A stretch of DNA of 64,000 nt. Origin: an uncultured Clostridium sp. (GTDB taxonomy: Bacteria > Bacillota > Clostridia > TANB77 > CAG-508). The stretch lies in contig USBY01000007.1 in the NCBI GenBank assembly GCA_900553015.1, forward strand, positions 1 to 64,000, in the 5' to 3' direction. Below are positions 45,031 through 53,600 of the stretch, piece by piece. The number at the start of each line of letters is the position of its first letter. The first letter of the stretch is position 1. Position numbers and translations under genes: made by a program. Under the pieces are notes generated by a model, which was given only the letters and a program-made list of their open reading frames with translations, was not told the DNA's origin and did not search any database.

Positions 45031-45088
45031 AAATAGGGATTTCAAGGAACGTCCCTAAATCCCTGGGCACGTTCACAAATCCCTATTT
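45031..45088 (+). repeat. Interspersed repeat, copy 5
   Basis: AAATAGGGATTT and AAATCCCTATTT are perfect 12-base terminal inverted repeats around AAGGAACGTCCCTAAATCCC and a second half-unit. It lies between convergent genes and could double as a bidirectional terminator. Confidence 0.8.
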
Positions 45089-45091
45089 TAA

Positions 45092-45778
45092 TTATTTACC
45101 TTTATCCAATTTTGGAGTATTATCAACATTTTTAAAGCTTAAATACCAAGACATACCATTTCTATTTTTATTAATACTTTCATTTCTTTCACGTAAAGCA
45201 TTAAAAGTTTTAGGAGGAGGAACAATCATAGGGTTCCCAGGAGCCCAGTTAGCTGGCGTCATACAATTATTTTGGTCGGCATATTGTAGTGCAGTTACAG
45301 TTCTTAATATTTCTGGAATGTATCTGCCTATATTCATTGGATAAACAAAAATACTTCTTATAATTCCCTTATCATCAATAATAAATACATTTCTAACAGT
45401 CTCTGTAGAACTTACATCATTAGAAATCATTCCATATTTTCTGGCGATAACTCCATTTGGGTCTGCAATTATAGGAAAATTTACAATAAGCCCTGTTTTT
45501 AGATAAATATCATATAACCAAGCAAGATGAGAATTTAAGCCATCTACGCTTATACCAATAAGAGCAGTATTTATTTTTTTAAAGTATGTATCTGCTTTTG
45601 CAAAACCAATTATCTCGGTTGTACACACAGGTGTAAAATCGCCCGGGTGTGAGAAAAATACTATCCATTTACCTTTATAATTAGAAAGAGAAATGTCTCC
45701 CATTGTAGAAACAGCATCAAAATCTGGAGCTTCCATACCAATTTTTAAGTTATTATTCATCATTATTTCATAATCCAT
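45092..45778 (-). CDS. Peroxiredoxin, Prx6/AhpC-TSA family
   Basis: Thiol peroxidase reducing H2O2 or organic peroxides. The peroxidatic cysteine is C52 in DFTPVCTTE; a further Cys at 172 (NNCMTPANWAPG) may be the resolving residue, as in archaeal Prx6-type enzymes. The C-terminal Prx domain with PPPKTFNALRER is present. 228 residues. Minus strand, ribosome site AAGGAG. No dedicated reductase nearby. Confidence 0.92.
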   Translation of the reverse strand: MDYEIMMNNNLKIGMEAPDFDAVSTMGDISLSNYKGKWIVFFSHPGDFTPVCTTEIIGFAKADTYFKKINTALIGISVDGLNSHLAWLYDIYLKTGLIVNFPIIADPNGVIARKYGMISNDVSSTETVRNVFIIDDKGIIRSIFVYPMNIGRYIPEILRTVTALQYADQNNCMTPANWAPGNPMIVPPPKTFNALRERNESINKNRNGMSWYLSFKNVDNTPKLDKGK

Positions 45779-45906
45779 AAAATTAAACTCCTTTAAAAAA
45801 TTTTTATTATAATATATGAAAAAATTCTGCAGAAGTTACAAGGATAAAAATAGAAAAGAATAAAAAGAATTTAAACGTAAATAATAAAAATAAGGAGGTA
45901 TGTAAA

Positions 45907-46071
45907 ATGGAAAGTAATCAAAAAATACATTGCTCAGTTGGAAGTTGTAAATATAATGATATAACAGTACAAGAATGTAAATTAAAGGCTATAAATATTA
46001 TGCCAAATACAAATGTAAATACAGGAAATGAAAAGGAAACAATGTGTGTAAGCTATAAAAACAATAAATAG
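45907..46071 (+). CDS. DUF1540 small cysteine-rich protein
   Basis: A 54-residue protein with four cysteines in the DUF1540 spacing (CSVGSCKYN, then ECKLKAI and a last MCVSY). The domain probably binds a metal ion; role unknown, common in sporulating clostridia. Strong ribosome site AAGGAGG eight bases upstream of ATG. Monocistronic with a terminator. Confidence 0.85.
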   Translation: MESNQKIHCSVGSCKYNDITVQECKLKAINIMPNTNVNTGNEKETMCVSYKNNK

Positions 46072-46091
46072 ACGTTAGTAAAAATAACTTT

Positions 46092-46123
46092 AAAAAGACA
46101 TTGCCATTAGGTAATGTCTTTTT
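46092..46123 (+). terminator. Bidirectional terminator between DUF1540 gene and smpB
   Basis: AAAAAGACATTGCC...GGTAATGTCTTTTT, about 14-bp stem with one G-U; T-tract on both strands. Confidence 0.85.
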
Positions 46124-46127
46124 AATA

Positions 46128-46583
46128 TTATAAATTTTTTTCGCGTAAATTCTTCATAATTTGTTTATTAGCATCTTTCTTTTTTAAATCTTCTCGTTTA
46201 TCATATAACTTTTTACCCTTACCTAAGCCTAGTTCTAATTTTACAAAACTACCTTTAAAATAAATATTTAATGGTATTAAAGCATAACCTTTCTGCTTTA
46301 ACAATCCATATAATTTTAGAATTTCTTTTTTATGTAATAATAGTTTTTTTGGTCTTAAAGGATCTTTATTATATATATTTCCATGCTCATAAGGGCTAAT
46401 ATGCAAATTATATACATAACATTCGCCATTAGAAATACTAGCATAACTATCTTTTAAATTTACTTTACCTAATCTTATAGATTTAATTTCTGTACCTGAA
46501 AGAACAATGCCAGTTTCATAAGTATCTAAAATTTCATAATTATGTCTAGCTGTAGGGTTCTTAGCAATTAATTTTGTATTCAT
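46128..46583 (-). CDS. smpB: tmRNA-binding protein SmpB
   Basis: Essential partner of tmRNA in ribosome rescue. Family features: [20 protein letters not shown] at the start, [52 protein letters not shown] and the basic tail [17 protein letters not shown]. 151 residues. Minus strand; ribosome site GAGAGG. The usual rnr and ssrA neighbours are not in view. Confidence 0.96.
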   Translation of the reverse strand: MNTKLIAKNPTARHNYEILDTYETGIVLSGTEIKSIRLGKVNLKDSYASISNGECYVYNLHISPYEHGNIYNKDPLRPKKLLLHKKEILKLYGLLKQKGYALIPLNIYFKGSFVKLELGLGKGKKLYDKREDLKKKDANKQIMKNLREKNL

Positions 46584-46620
46584 AAATTTTACCTCTCTTA
46601 ATTTGTTAATTAATAATTGT

Positions 46621-46649
46621 ATTATAGCATGAATATATGAAAAGTAAAA
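46621..46649 (-). promoter_or_regulatory. Promoter of smpB
   Basis: On the minus strand TTTTAC, 17-base spacer, TATAAT (46626-46621). Confidence 0.55.
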
Positions 46650-46652
46650 GAT

Positions 46653-46680
46653 TAAGCTGCCACAAAAGAGTAGCAGCTTA
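46653..46680 (-). terminator. Terminator of the 46697-47131 gene
   Basis: TAAGCTGC and GCAGCTTA (8 bp) with a 12-base loop; on the minus strand an AATCTTTT tract follows. Its 3' side abuts the smpB -35 box. Confidence 0.65.
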
Positions 46681-46696
46681 TAGATTAATGTGAAAA

Positions 46697-47131
46697 TTAT
46701 TCATTATGATTTCTTTTAACTAAATACCATATAAGAAATGCAATTCCTAATACAACAGCTACTACTATTATCCACGACCAAACTGTACCATTAGAAAAAG
46801 CTGATGTTGCTGCTGTTGTTGCAGTTCTAGTAGCATTATATGCACCATCTTTCATATCTGTAGCAGCTTCGCCTACACCATTAGTAAAGTCCTTTGCTTG
46901 TTCCTCGGTTTTAGTAACAACATTACTAGACATATTTTTTATTGAGTTAGAAGTATTTTGAACAGCATTTGATGCATCTTGCATAACATTTTCTGTATGT
47001 CCGACACCATTTTTGGTAGATTCTGCAGCTTTATGAAGCATATCATTATTAGCAAAAGAATTACCTGTTATAAAAAATACTATTACAGCAGAAAATATAA
47101 TAAAAGAAATCTTTTTAGCTATATTAGCCAT
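46697..47131 (-). CDS. Small secreted/membrane protein with two hydrophobic ends
   Basis: A 144-residue protein that I do not recognise. A signal peptide or membrane helix (5-27, ending SFANN) is followed by an Asn/Thr/Ser-rich amphipathic helical region (about 30-115, repeats like [13 protein letters not shown] and [12 protein letters not shown]), then a C-terminal helix (118-138) and basic tail. It looks like an extracytoplasmic coiled stalk held in the membrane at the C-terminus. Ribosome site AGGAGG. A similar architecture occurs in the next minus-strand gene. Confidence 0.65.
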   Translation of the reverse strand: MANIAKKISFIIFSAVIVFFITGNSFANNDMLHKAAESTKNGVGHTENVMQDASNAVQNTSNSIKNMSSNVVTKTEEQAKDFTNGVGEAATDMKDGAYNATRTATTAATSAFSNGTVWSWIIVVAVVLGIAFLIWYLVKRNHNE

Positions 47132-47246
47132 AATTTACCTCCTGCTAAAGTTTGAGGATATTATTTGTAGATAAAATAAATTTAATTAAATTTGCAAATA
47201 ATAAAAATACCTCAATATTATTTTTAGAAATTTAATTAAAAATATG

Positions 47247-47280
47247 CAAAAAAAATAAACCAATCTATCTAAAGATTGGT
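47247..47280 (-). terminator. Terminator of the 47288-47575 gene
   Basis: ACCAATCT and AGATTGGT (8 bp) at 47259-47280; on the minus strand it is followed by TTTATTTTTTTT. Confidence 0.85.
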
Positions 47281-47287
47281 AATAAAT

Positions 47288-47575
47288 TTAATGTTTTAAT
47301 CTAATTAATATAGCAATACTTAATAATATAAGTAAAATTCCAATTACAATTAATAAAATATTTAAAATATTAGAAATATCTAAACCACTAGAAGATGTAG
47401 AAGAATAAGTAGTTGGTGTAGTTGGTTGGTAAGTTGATGCTGTAGCCATAGTGTTAGATGTTTCGTTTGATGTAAGATTCATGTCTATATCATCTGCTGC
47501 AAAGGCAGGTGCAATATTTACAAAAAATAAACTTAAAATTATTATTGGCATTAGTAATAAAAATTTTTTTATCAT
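47288..47575 (-). CDS. Small secreted Thr/Ser-rich membrane protein
   Basis: A 95-residue protein: signal peptide (about 1-26, ending PAFAA), a Thr/Ser/Tyr-rich low-complexity linker (about 35-62), and a C-terminal membrane helix (about 68-90) with a basic end. Start ATG 47575 chosen for its ribosome site TAGGAGGG and the signal peptide; the longer frame to 47770 would run into the divergent gene. No known family. Same overall plan as the neighbour at 46697. Confidence 0.7.
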   Translation of the reverse strand: MIKKFLLLMPIIILSLFFVNIAPAFAADDIDMNLTSNETSNTMATASTYQPTTPTTYSSTSSSGLDISNILNILLIVIGILLILLSIAILIRLKH

Positions 47576-47735
47576 ATGTTTAACCCTCCTAAAATGTCCC
47601 TTGTTTATATTATCTATTTTATATGTTATAATCATACACAAAAACGTAAAAAAAGTCCATACAAAACTAAAAAAAATTAAAAAAATATTGACAATATAAA
47701 ATCTTAAATATATCTTTAAGCTAAGGAGTGGTAAT

Positions 47736-50192
47736 ATGGACGAATATATGGAAAAATTAGTAAATAGCAAAGAATTCGAATTGTTTAAAAATCTAGATAA
47801 AGCTACATTAAAAATTATATTAATGTATTTAAAATTTAATTTAGTAGAAATGTATCAACAAACAGAAGCTGAAGCTAATAATAATCAAATAAGATATGCT
47901 ATTATAAAAAGTTGTATACCATCAGACTATAATTACTTAGAATTTTTAATGGATTGCAATTATAGAATAAATTTAAATATCGCTAGGAATGTATTTATAG
48001 ATAAAATTGGAGATAAAAAAGTTAAATGTCAAAAATGTGGACTACAATATTGTATAAAATACTTAGTTAGAAATTTTTTATATGAAATATTAAATGCTCA
48101 AAAACGAGATAAAGTTGTGATAGATCCAAAAAAATTAATAAATATGTTTTTAAATGAAGAACCAGAAGAGGTTTTATATAATTCTATTGATATTAAATTT
48201 GACAATATAGATACAGTAACATTAATGTTTGTAGAAATTTTATTAAAAAATAAATTTATTAAATTAAAAGAATATAATGATGATACTAAACTTGCAAAAT
48301 TTAATGCTCTAAACTTAGTTAAGTTAGAAAATAGTATATATTATATTAATAAAATACATCAGTATTATTCGGAAAATTATGAAAATGAATTAACAATTAA
48401 TATAGATGATTTCGAAAAAAATATAGAAATTAATTCAAATGAAAGTTACGAATATGTATATAATTTAGCTGCATATTATGAATATTTAATTGAAGTAAAA
48501 AAAGTAGATGTTATAAAGCAATTAGAAAATTATTTATCAAGAAGAAATAAGGATAAGATAACTAACAGAGGAAAATATTTTAATAGAATCTATTTAAATA
48601 GGCTAGAAAAATTATCTTGTAATAAAGAGACTAAAAATAAAATAAAAAGATTATTTAATTATGTATTAAATTATAATTACACAACAGCAACACCATTTGT
48701 ACCTATTAATATTGTAATGTATACAGAAGATAGGGAAATGGCTACAAATATTTCGGAGTTAATTGGTGAATATATGTGGTATTTTGTATATTTAAAGGAT
48801 AGTACAAAATATTATGAATATTCAATGAATGAGATTATTTCTGATAAAAATCTTATAAATCAGATGTATGTTGATTATAGCAATGGAAAAACTACATACA
48901 AATATGGAATAATACGAATTATGGATTTCCAAAATATAATTTATGCATCAGACAAAGATCAAAATATAATATTAAATTTATTAGCAGAAAAAATATTAAA
49001 AAATAATTCTAGAATAGTAACAATGATATATGGAAAGAAAGAAGTAATAAAAGGAATTTTAGATAAACATCCAATTTTATCAGAAGATTTATTTAATATA
49101 GAATTAAACATTGACGAATTGGATATAAATGAAGTTTATAATATAGTTATAGAAAGATTAAGTTTAACAGAACAATTGACTCCAGAAATAAAAGAAAAGA
49201 TATACAATTATATAAAATTAAGTTATGGAAGTAGTGAGCTTAAAAATACAGAATATGCTAAAGTATTATTTAATAAGATAATTTTAAATGAGAATAGTAC
49301 TTTTGATGAGAATAAAAATAAGTTTTTAGAGTTAGAGGATATTCCTAATTTGTACAATACAAGAGATTTACCACAAATCTTATCAGAACTAAATGAAATG
49401 ATAGGACTAGGTAAGATAAAAAAACAAATTAATAATCTAGTAAGTTTATTAAAATTTAATAAACGAGCAAATATCGATATTTCTAAATTTAATCTTCATA
49501 TGGTATTTACAGGTAATCCAGGAACTGGAAAAACAACTGTTGCAAGACTTTTTAGTGATATCCTATATAATTTAGGATATACTAAGAAAAATAAACTTGT
49601 AGAAGTATCAGCAAAAGACCTTATAGCAGAATATGTTGGACAAACTGCTGGTAAAACATATAATGTACTAAAGTCTGCTTTTGGAGGAGTTTTATTTATA
49701 GATGAAGCATATTCAATTGTCGAAAGTGGTTCTAATGCTTCTTTTGCAAGTGATTGTATGACAACAATATTAAAAGTTCTAGAGGACCAAAAAGATAATT
49801 TAATAGTTATATTTGCAGGATATGAAAAACAAATGGAGAAATTTATAAAATTTAATCCAGGCTTAAAATCTAGAATAGGTTATACAATAAAATTTGATGA
49901 TTATACGAGTCAAGAATTAATAGATATTTTTAAACAATTAGTAGAAAAAAATAATTTAAAAATTACGGACGAAGCATTAAAGAAAGTAGAAGGCATAATA
50001 GAGACATCAAAAAAAGTTGAGGATTTTGGAAATGCAAGATATATAAACCAAATATATCAAGATATTTTAATTGAGCATTCAAGAAACGTGGAAAATATAG
50101 AGAATGACGAAAATTTAATGGTTATAACAGAAGAGGATATAAATGCAGAAAAATTAACAGCAAAAAATGAAGCAAGAAGGATAGGATTTTAA
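47736..50192 (+). CDS. Large CbbX/SpoVK-type AAA+ ATPase
   Basis: An 818-residue protein. The C-terminal third is a clear CbbX/SpoVK AAA+ domain: LNEMIGLGKIKKQI before it, Walker A GNPGTGKT (593-600), then AEYVGQTAGKT, Walker B GGVLFIDEAYS, FAGYEKQMEKF and the FGNARYI sensor-2 region. Residues 325-480 look like a second, degenerate ATPase-like region without a P-loop. The N-terminal 300 residues are helical with a small cysteine cluster (C98, C101, C106) that may bind metal. CbbX-like proteins remodel partner complexes, but the partner is unknown; SpoVK acts in spore formation. Ribosome site AAGGAGTGG. Confidence 0.8.
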   Translation: MDEYMEKLVNSKEFELFKNLDKATLKIILMYLKFNLVEMYQQTEAEANNNQIRYAIIKSCIPSDYNYLEFLMDCNYRINLNIARNVFIDKIGDKKVKCQKCGLQYCIKYLVRNFLYEILNAQKRDKVVIDPKKLINMFLNEEPEEVLYNSIDIKFDNIDTVTLMFVEILLKNKFIKLKEYNDDTKLAKFNALNLVKLENSIYYINKIHQYYSENYENELTINIDDFEKNIEINSNESYEYVYNLAAYYEYLIEVKKVDVIKQLENYLSRRNKDKITNRGKYFNRIYLNRLEKLSCNKETKNKIKRLFNYVLNYNYTTATPFVPINIVMYTEDREMATNISELIGEYMWYFVYLKDSTKYYEYSMNEIISDKNLINQMYVDYSNGKTTYKYGIIRIMDFQNIIYASDKDQNIILNLLAEKILKNNSRIVTMIYGKKEVIKGILDKHPILSEDLFNIELNIDELDINEVYNIVIERLSLTEQLTPEIKEKIYNYIKLSYGSSELKNTEYAKVLFNKIILNENSTFDENKNKFLELEDIPNLYNTRDLPQILSELNEMIGLGKIKKQINNLVSLLKFNKRANIDISKFNLHMVFTGNPGTGKTTVARLFSDILYNLGYTKKNKLVEVSAKDLIAEYVGQTAGKTYNVLKSAFGGVLFIDEAYSIVESGSNASFASDCMTTILKVLEDQKDNLIVIFAGYEKQMEKFIKFNPGLKSRIGYTIKFDDYTSQELIDIFKQLVEKNNLKITDEALKKVEGIIETSKKVEDFGNARYINQIYQDILIEHSRNVENIENDENLMVITEEDINAEKLTAKNEARRIGF

Positions 50193-50193
50193 A

Positions 50194-50508
50194 ATGTATT
50201 ATACATATATGTTAAGATGTACAGATGATTCAATTTATACAGGGATTACTACTGATTTGGAAAGAAGAATGGATGAACATTTTACCCAAGGAGAAAAATG
50301 TGCCAAATATACTAAAAGGCATAAAGCCAAAAAGCTAGAGGCAGCATGGAGTAGCGAAGATAGAAAACTAGCTTCAAAATTAGAATATTATATAAAACAT
50401 TTACCAAAAAGTGAAAAAGAAGATATTATAAAACACAATAAAAATATAACTGTTCTAAGTGAAAAATTAGATATTGCATCTTATAAAAGAATTAGATTAA
50501 AGAGGTGA
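50194..50508 (+). CDS. GIY-YIG endonuclease-like protein (UPF0213)
   Basis: A 104-residue GIY-YIG domain: YYTYMLRCTDDSIYTGITTD contains the GIY-YIG pair as Y-M-L and Y-T-G, then RRMDEH, with a tail helix ending in basic residues. UPF0213/YhbQ-type proteins are suggested to act in DNA repair or processing. Starts one base after the AAA gene stop and is probably translated with it. Confidence 0.88.
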   Translation: MYYTYMLRCTDDSIYTGITTDLERRMDEHFTQGEKCAKYTKRHKAKKLEAAWSSEDRKLASKLEYYIKHLPKSEKEDIIKHNKNITVLSEKLDIASYKRIRLKR

Positions 50509-50514
50509 AGAGTA

Positions 50515-51021
50515 ATGGAAAAAGAAGCATTTTTTAAATTATCATATGGATTATATATTATAACTACAAAATATGAAGACCATTTTGCAGGATGTGTTGT
50601 AAATACTGTTGTGCAGGCCACAGCAGAAGAAAAGCCAAAATTATTAGTAACAGTAAACAAAGAAAATGATACGAATGTAAATATGAAAAAATCTAAAAAA
50701 GTAAATATATCTGTGTTATCACAAGATGCAGATATGTTATTAATTGGTAAGTTTGGATTTAGAAGTAGCAAAGATGTTAATAAATTAGAGGGAACAGAGC
50801 ATATAATGGGAAAAAATAATATTCCAGTAGTTACACAAGCTACATCATCATATATAGAAGCAAATATAATTAATGAAATAGACTGTGGAACACATACTAT
50901 ATTTGTACTAGAAGCAGAAGAGGCAAAAATAATAAGTGATAAGCTGGTGCTAACATATGATTATTATCACAATGTAATAAAAGGAAAGACACCACCAAAA
51001 GCATCATCTTTTAGTAATTAA
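50515..51021 (+). CDS. Flavin reductase-like FMN-binding protein
   Basis: A 168-residue split-barrel flavoprotein. KLSYGLYIITTKYEDHFAGC and VVNTVVQATAEEKPKLLVTVNK are typical of the flavin reductase group found as the N-terminal domain of high-molecular-weight rubredoxins; TSSYIEANIINEIDCGTHTIFV is the conserved second half. Likely an oxygen or redox-stress flavoprotein in an anaerobe. Ribosome site AGAGGTG. Six bases after the GIY-YIG gene. Confidence 0.88.
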   Translation: MEKEAFFKLSYGLYIITTKYEDHFAGCVVNTVVQATAEEKPKLLVTVNKENDTNVNMKKSKKVNISVLSQDADMLLIGKFGFRSSKDVNKLEGTEHIMGKNNIPVVTQATSSYIEANIINEIDCGTHTIFVLEAEEAKIISDKLVLTYDYYHNVIKGKTPPKASSFSN

Positions 51022-51076
51022 AAGTAGAGTGCTCTTATGTTAAATGAAATACTAAAAAAGAGGAGGCAATATAAAA

Positions 51077-51259
51077 ATGCAAGAACATGTGGAGTTAGAA
51101 GTTTCATTAGAAATAATAATGGCAGAAATTGCAAATTGCATGTTTAATTTAAAAACTAAAGAAGACGAAATAAAACTTAATAAGTTAATAACACTTCAAG
51201 AAAGTGCATATAAAGGAAATAGAGAAAGTGTCAAACAGATATTAAATAAGGAGTTTTAA
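51077..51259 (+). CDS. Small putative antitoxin paired with zeta-like kinase (copy B)
   Basis: A 60-residue helical protein, ribosome site GAGGAGG, ending QESAYKGNRESVKQILNKEF. The YKGN and following helix match the small proteins at 5452 and 52262. It stops one base before the zeta-like gene. Size, acidity in the first half and strict pairing suggest an antitoxin; not proven, and no similarity to the classical epsilon protein is obvious. Confidence 0.6.
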   Translation: MQEHVELEVSLEIIMAEIANCMFNLKTKEDEIKLNKLITLQESAYKGNRESVKQILNKEF

Positions 51260-51260
51260 T

Positions 51261-52265
51261 ATGGAAAGAAGAGAAATTTCAAAAGAAGTATACGATAAAA
51301 TAATAAAGCAAATACCTAACAAAATAATAGAAATGTTGCCAGATAAACCAGAAAATTTATTAAAATATGCAACTAGAATTAAAGAAGTCCAATTTTCTAA
51401 AAATGTAGATGAACCTACAAAAAAATTAATGAAAGAAAAATTATTAAGTGATGAAGAATATTTAAGAACTTTTTTCTTCGTTATGGCTATTACTTTTTAT
51501 AACAAAAAGAGAGTAGAAAATCCTCAAATAAAAATAGTTGCAGCACAAACAGGTAGTGGAAAAAGCAATTTAACTGCAAAACTTTTAAGAGAAGATGAAA
51601 ATTATATTTTTGTTGATTCAGATAAATATAAGCATTTTAGATATGATGCAAAGGACATTGCAAATGAATACCAAGTGTTATATCCGTTTTTAACAGGACC
51701 AGATGGATATGATCATGCAGATAATATATATGAATATGCTATAGCAAACAAATATAATATTATAAAAGAATCAGCTCCTTCAAAAAATAAAGGATTATTA
51801 AATGTTGATGCAGAAGAGCTGTTAAAAAATAATTATAAAATTTCTGTTTATATCTTAGCTGTTGGTGAGCTAAATAGCTTATTATCAGTACATGAAAGAT
51901 ATGAGCTACAAATAATACATGGATTAAAAACTGCTAAATTAACATCTATAGGAAGACATGATGAATCATACGAAGCTTTAATACCAAATGTTAAAGAAAT
52001 AGTAGATGATAAAAGAATAAGTAGTATCAATGTATATATACGTGGAAATTTGACTAATGAATATAATCCAACACAAGTATTTCCTTCTAAGAGATTTTGT
52101 GATATAATAGAGACCCTTAAAGTTGTTAGAGAAGAAGATAATGAAAATACAAAAAAAGAATTTAAAGAAAGATATGAATTAGTACATAAACAAATGGAAG
52201 CTAGAAAGGCACCAAAAGAACAATTTGAACAGCTTGAGGAAATTTATAGGAGGAGCATTAAATGA
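51261..52265 (+). CDS. Zeta-toxin-like P-loop kinase (copy B)
   Basis: A 334-residue kinase of the zeta superfamily, but a different subgroup from copy A. About 90 helical residues precede Walker A AQTGSGKS (95-102); the acidic strand FVDSDKYKHFR (118-127), a YDHADNIYEYA helix, IIKESAPS in place of the EGT strand, HERYE (211-215) and RHDESY (232-237) follow. The RHDESY element corresponds to the HD region of copy A. C-terminal 40 residues are charged and helical. Its stop overlaps the next small gene (ATGA), so the four genes 51077-53529 are one coupled unit. Substrate is unknown; UDP-GlcNAc is a guess from the family. Confidence 0.78.
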   Translation: MERREISKEVYDKIIKQIPNKIIEMLPDKPENLLKYATRIKEVQFSKNVDEPTKKLMKEKLLSDEEYLRTFFFVMAITFYNKKRVENPQIKIVAAQTGSGKSNLTAKLLREDENYIFVDSDKYKHFRYDAKDIANEYQVLYPFLTGPDGYDHADNIYEYAIANKYNIIKESAPSKNKGLLNVDAEELLKNNYKISVYILAVGELNSLLSVHERYELQIIHGLKTAKLTSIGRHDESYEALIPNVKEIVDDKRISSINVYIRGNLTNEYNPTQVFPSKRFCDIIETLKVVREEDNENTKKEFKERYELVHKQMEARKAPKEQFEQLEEIYRRSIK

Positions 52266-52474
52266 AGGAAGAATATGTAGAGCTTGCCACAGAAATTGTA
52301 GAAGATCAATTAGCAACTATTATGAATGAATATGCAGTAAGCAAAAACCAACAAGCTAATAAATTATTAAAGCAAAAGATAGAAGTATTACAACAAATGA
52401 AAGGTGAAATATATAAAGGTAATTCAAATATTATAAAGATGGTATTAAAAGGAAAGAAGAAAGGAATAATATGA
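52262..52474 (+). CDS. Small putative antitoxin paired with zeta-like kinase (copy C)
   Basis: A 70-residue helical protein with ATGA overlaps at both ends: its start overlaps the zeta-like stop and its stop overlaps the next zeta-like start. Ends KGEIYKGNSNIIKMVLKGKKKG, again YKGN followed by a helix. Ribosome site AGGAGGAG. The overlap order small-kinase-small-kinase implies tandem duplication of a two-gene module followed by divergence. Confidence 0.62.
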   Translation: MKEEYVELATEIVEDQLATIMNEYAVSKNQQANKLLKQKIEVLQQMKGEIYKGNSNIIKMVLKGKKKGII

Positions 52475-53529
52475 TTGATTATAGCGAAACAAGAGGAATT
52501 TCAGAAGAAACATTAAATGAATTATTACAAGAATTAAACCCAGATTTTATAAAAAAATTACCAGATACACCACAAGAGATATTAAAGTTTGCAAGAAGAG
52601 TAAACCCATACATATCTGAGAATATTAGTGAGTTACTAGCTAAACAAATGTTGGAAAAAAGACAACCAGACAAAGAATATTTGCTAACTCTATTTAAAGC
52701 TATGTATGTTACATTTGCTGATAGGAAAGCCCCTTCAGAAAATCCAATTGCAGCTGTATTAGTATCTCAAACAGGTGCGGGAAAAACTAGCTTAAGAGAA
52801 TTAATAAATCCTCAAAATCAAGTATATGTTGTTATAAATCCAGATTTATATAAAAAGTTTAGATCTGATGCAGAGGAAATTAGAGGAAGAGACAGAACAC
52901 ATTTTGGGGCTTTAACAGGAATAGATTCATATGATCATGCCGCTAACATTAGAAACTATGCGATGGAAAAAGGATATAATATTTTAATCGAAGTGGCTCC
53001 TTCATTACAACAAGGTTTAATAGGAGTAGATGAAAAAGAACTAGAAGAACATGGTTATAAATTAGATTTACATGTTATGGCTGTTGGAGATTTAGTAAGT
53101 GCTATATCTATACATCATAGGTATGAAACTTCAATATTTGTTTATAATGGTCAAGGTGATACTAAATTAACAGATTTACATAGGCATGATGAATCTTATT
53201 TGGCTGTTAGCGAATGTTTAGAAGGTATGGATCCAGAAAGAATAAGCTTATATATTAGAAGTAAAAATGCAGCTATTCCTCCGAAAAAGATACCAACAGA
53301 AGGAAAAACAATGACAGAAATTTTAAATACGCTACAAAGGGAAAGATCTGCTTCAAATTATGCATATGTAGTAGGTAGAGGAGAAACATCTTTTATATCA
53401 GATTACCAAGAAATATTACAGTTAATGCAAAAAAGAAATGCTCCACAAGAAGAATATGAGCAACTAAATAATATATATGGAAGATATGTACATTATAAAA
53501 GTCAAATTAAAAGTGCAGAAGGAAGGTAA
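52471..53529 (+). CDS. Zeta-toxin-like P-loop kinase (copy C)
   Basis: A 352-residue paralogue of copy B. Walker A SQTGAGKT (99-106), strand VVINPDLYKKFRSDA (120-134) with D125, SYDHAANIRNYA, ILIEVAPSLQQG, HHRYE (215-219) and HRHDESY (237-243) line up with copy B. In B and C the first acidic residue of the DxD-like strand differs (S-D versus N-P-D). C-terminal region (about 290-352) is charged. Last gene of the coupled run, followed by a 16-bp terminator hairpin. Confidence 0.78.
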   Translation: MIDYSETRGISEETLNELLQELNPDFIKKLPDTPQEILKFARRVNPYISENISELLAKQMLEKRQPDKEYLLTLFKAMYVTFADRKAPSENPIAAVLVSQTGAGKTSLRELINPQNQVYVVINPDLYKKFRSDAEEIRGRDRTHFGALTGIDSYDHAANIRNYAMEKGYNILIEVAPSLQQGLIGVDEKELEEHGYKLDLHVMAVGDLVSAISIHHRYETSIFVYNGQGDTKLTDLHRHDESYLAVSECLEGMDPERISLYIRSKNAAIPPKKIPTEGKTMTEILNTLQRERSASNYAYVVGRGETSFISDYQEILQLMQKRNAPQEEYEQLNNIYGRYVHYKSQIKSAEGR

Positions 53530-53535
53530 AAATAG

Positions 53536-53575
53536 CAATAAGCGTACTGATTTAATATAATCAGTACGCTTATTG
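53536..53575 (+). terminator. 16-bp perfect hairpin between convergent genes
   Basis: CAATAAGCGTACTGAT pairs perfectly with ATCAGTACGCTTATTG around an 8-base AT loop. Lies between the zeta run and the minus-strand orphan gene, and probably ends both. Confidence 0.85.
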
Positions 53576-53600
53576 TTGTTTGGTTCGAAACAATAGTTAA

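Noticed and set aside
47576..47770. N-terminal extension of the minus-strand gene at 47288
   Set aside because: Would overlap the divergent AAA gene and hides a clear signal peptide start with its own ribosome site at 47575.
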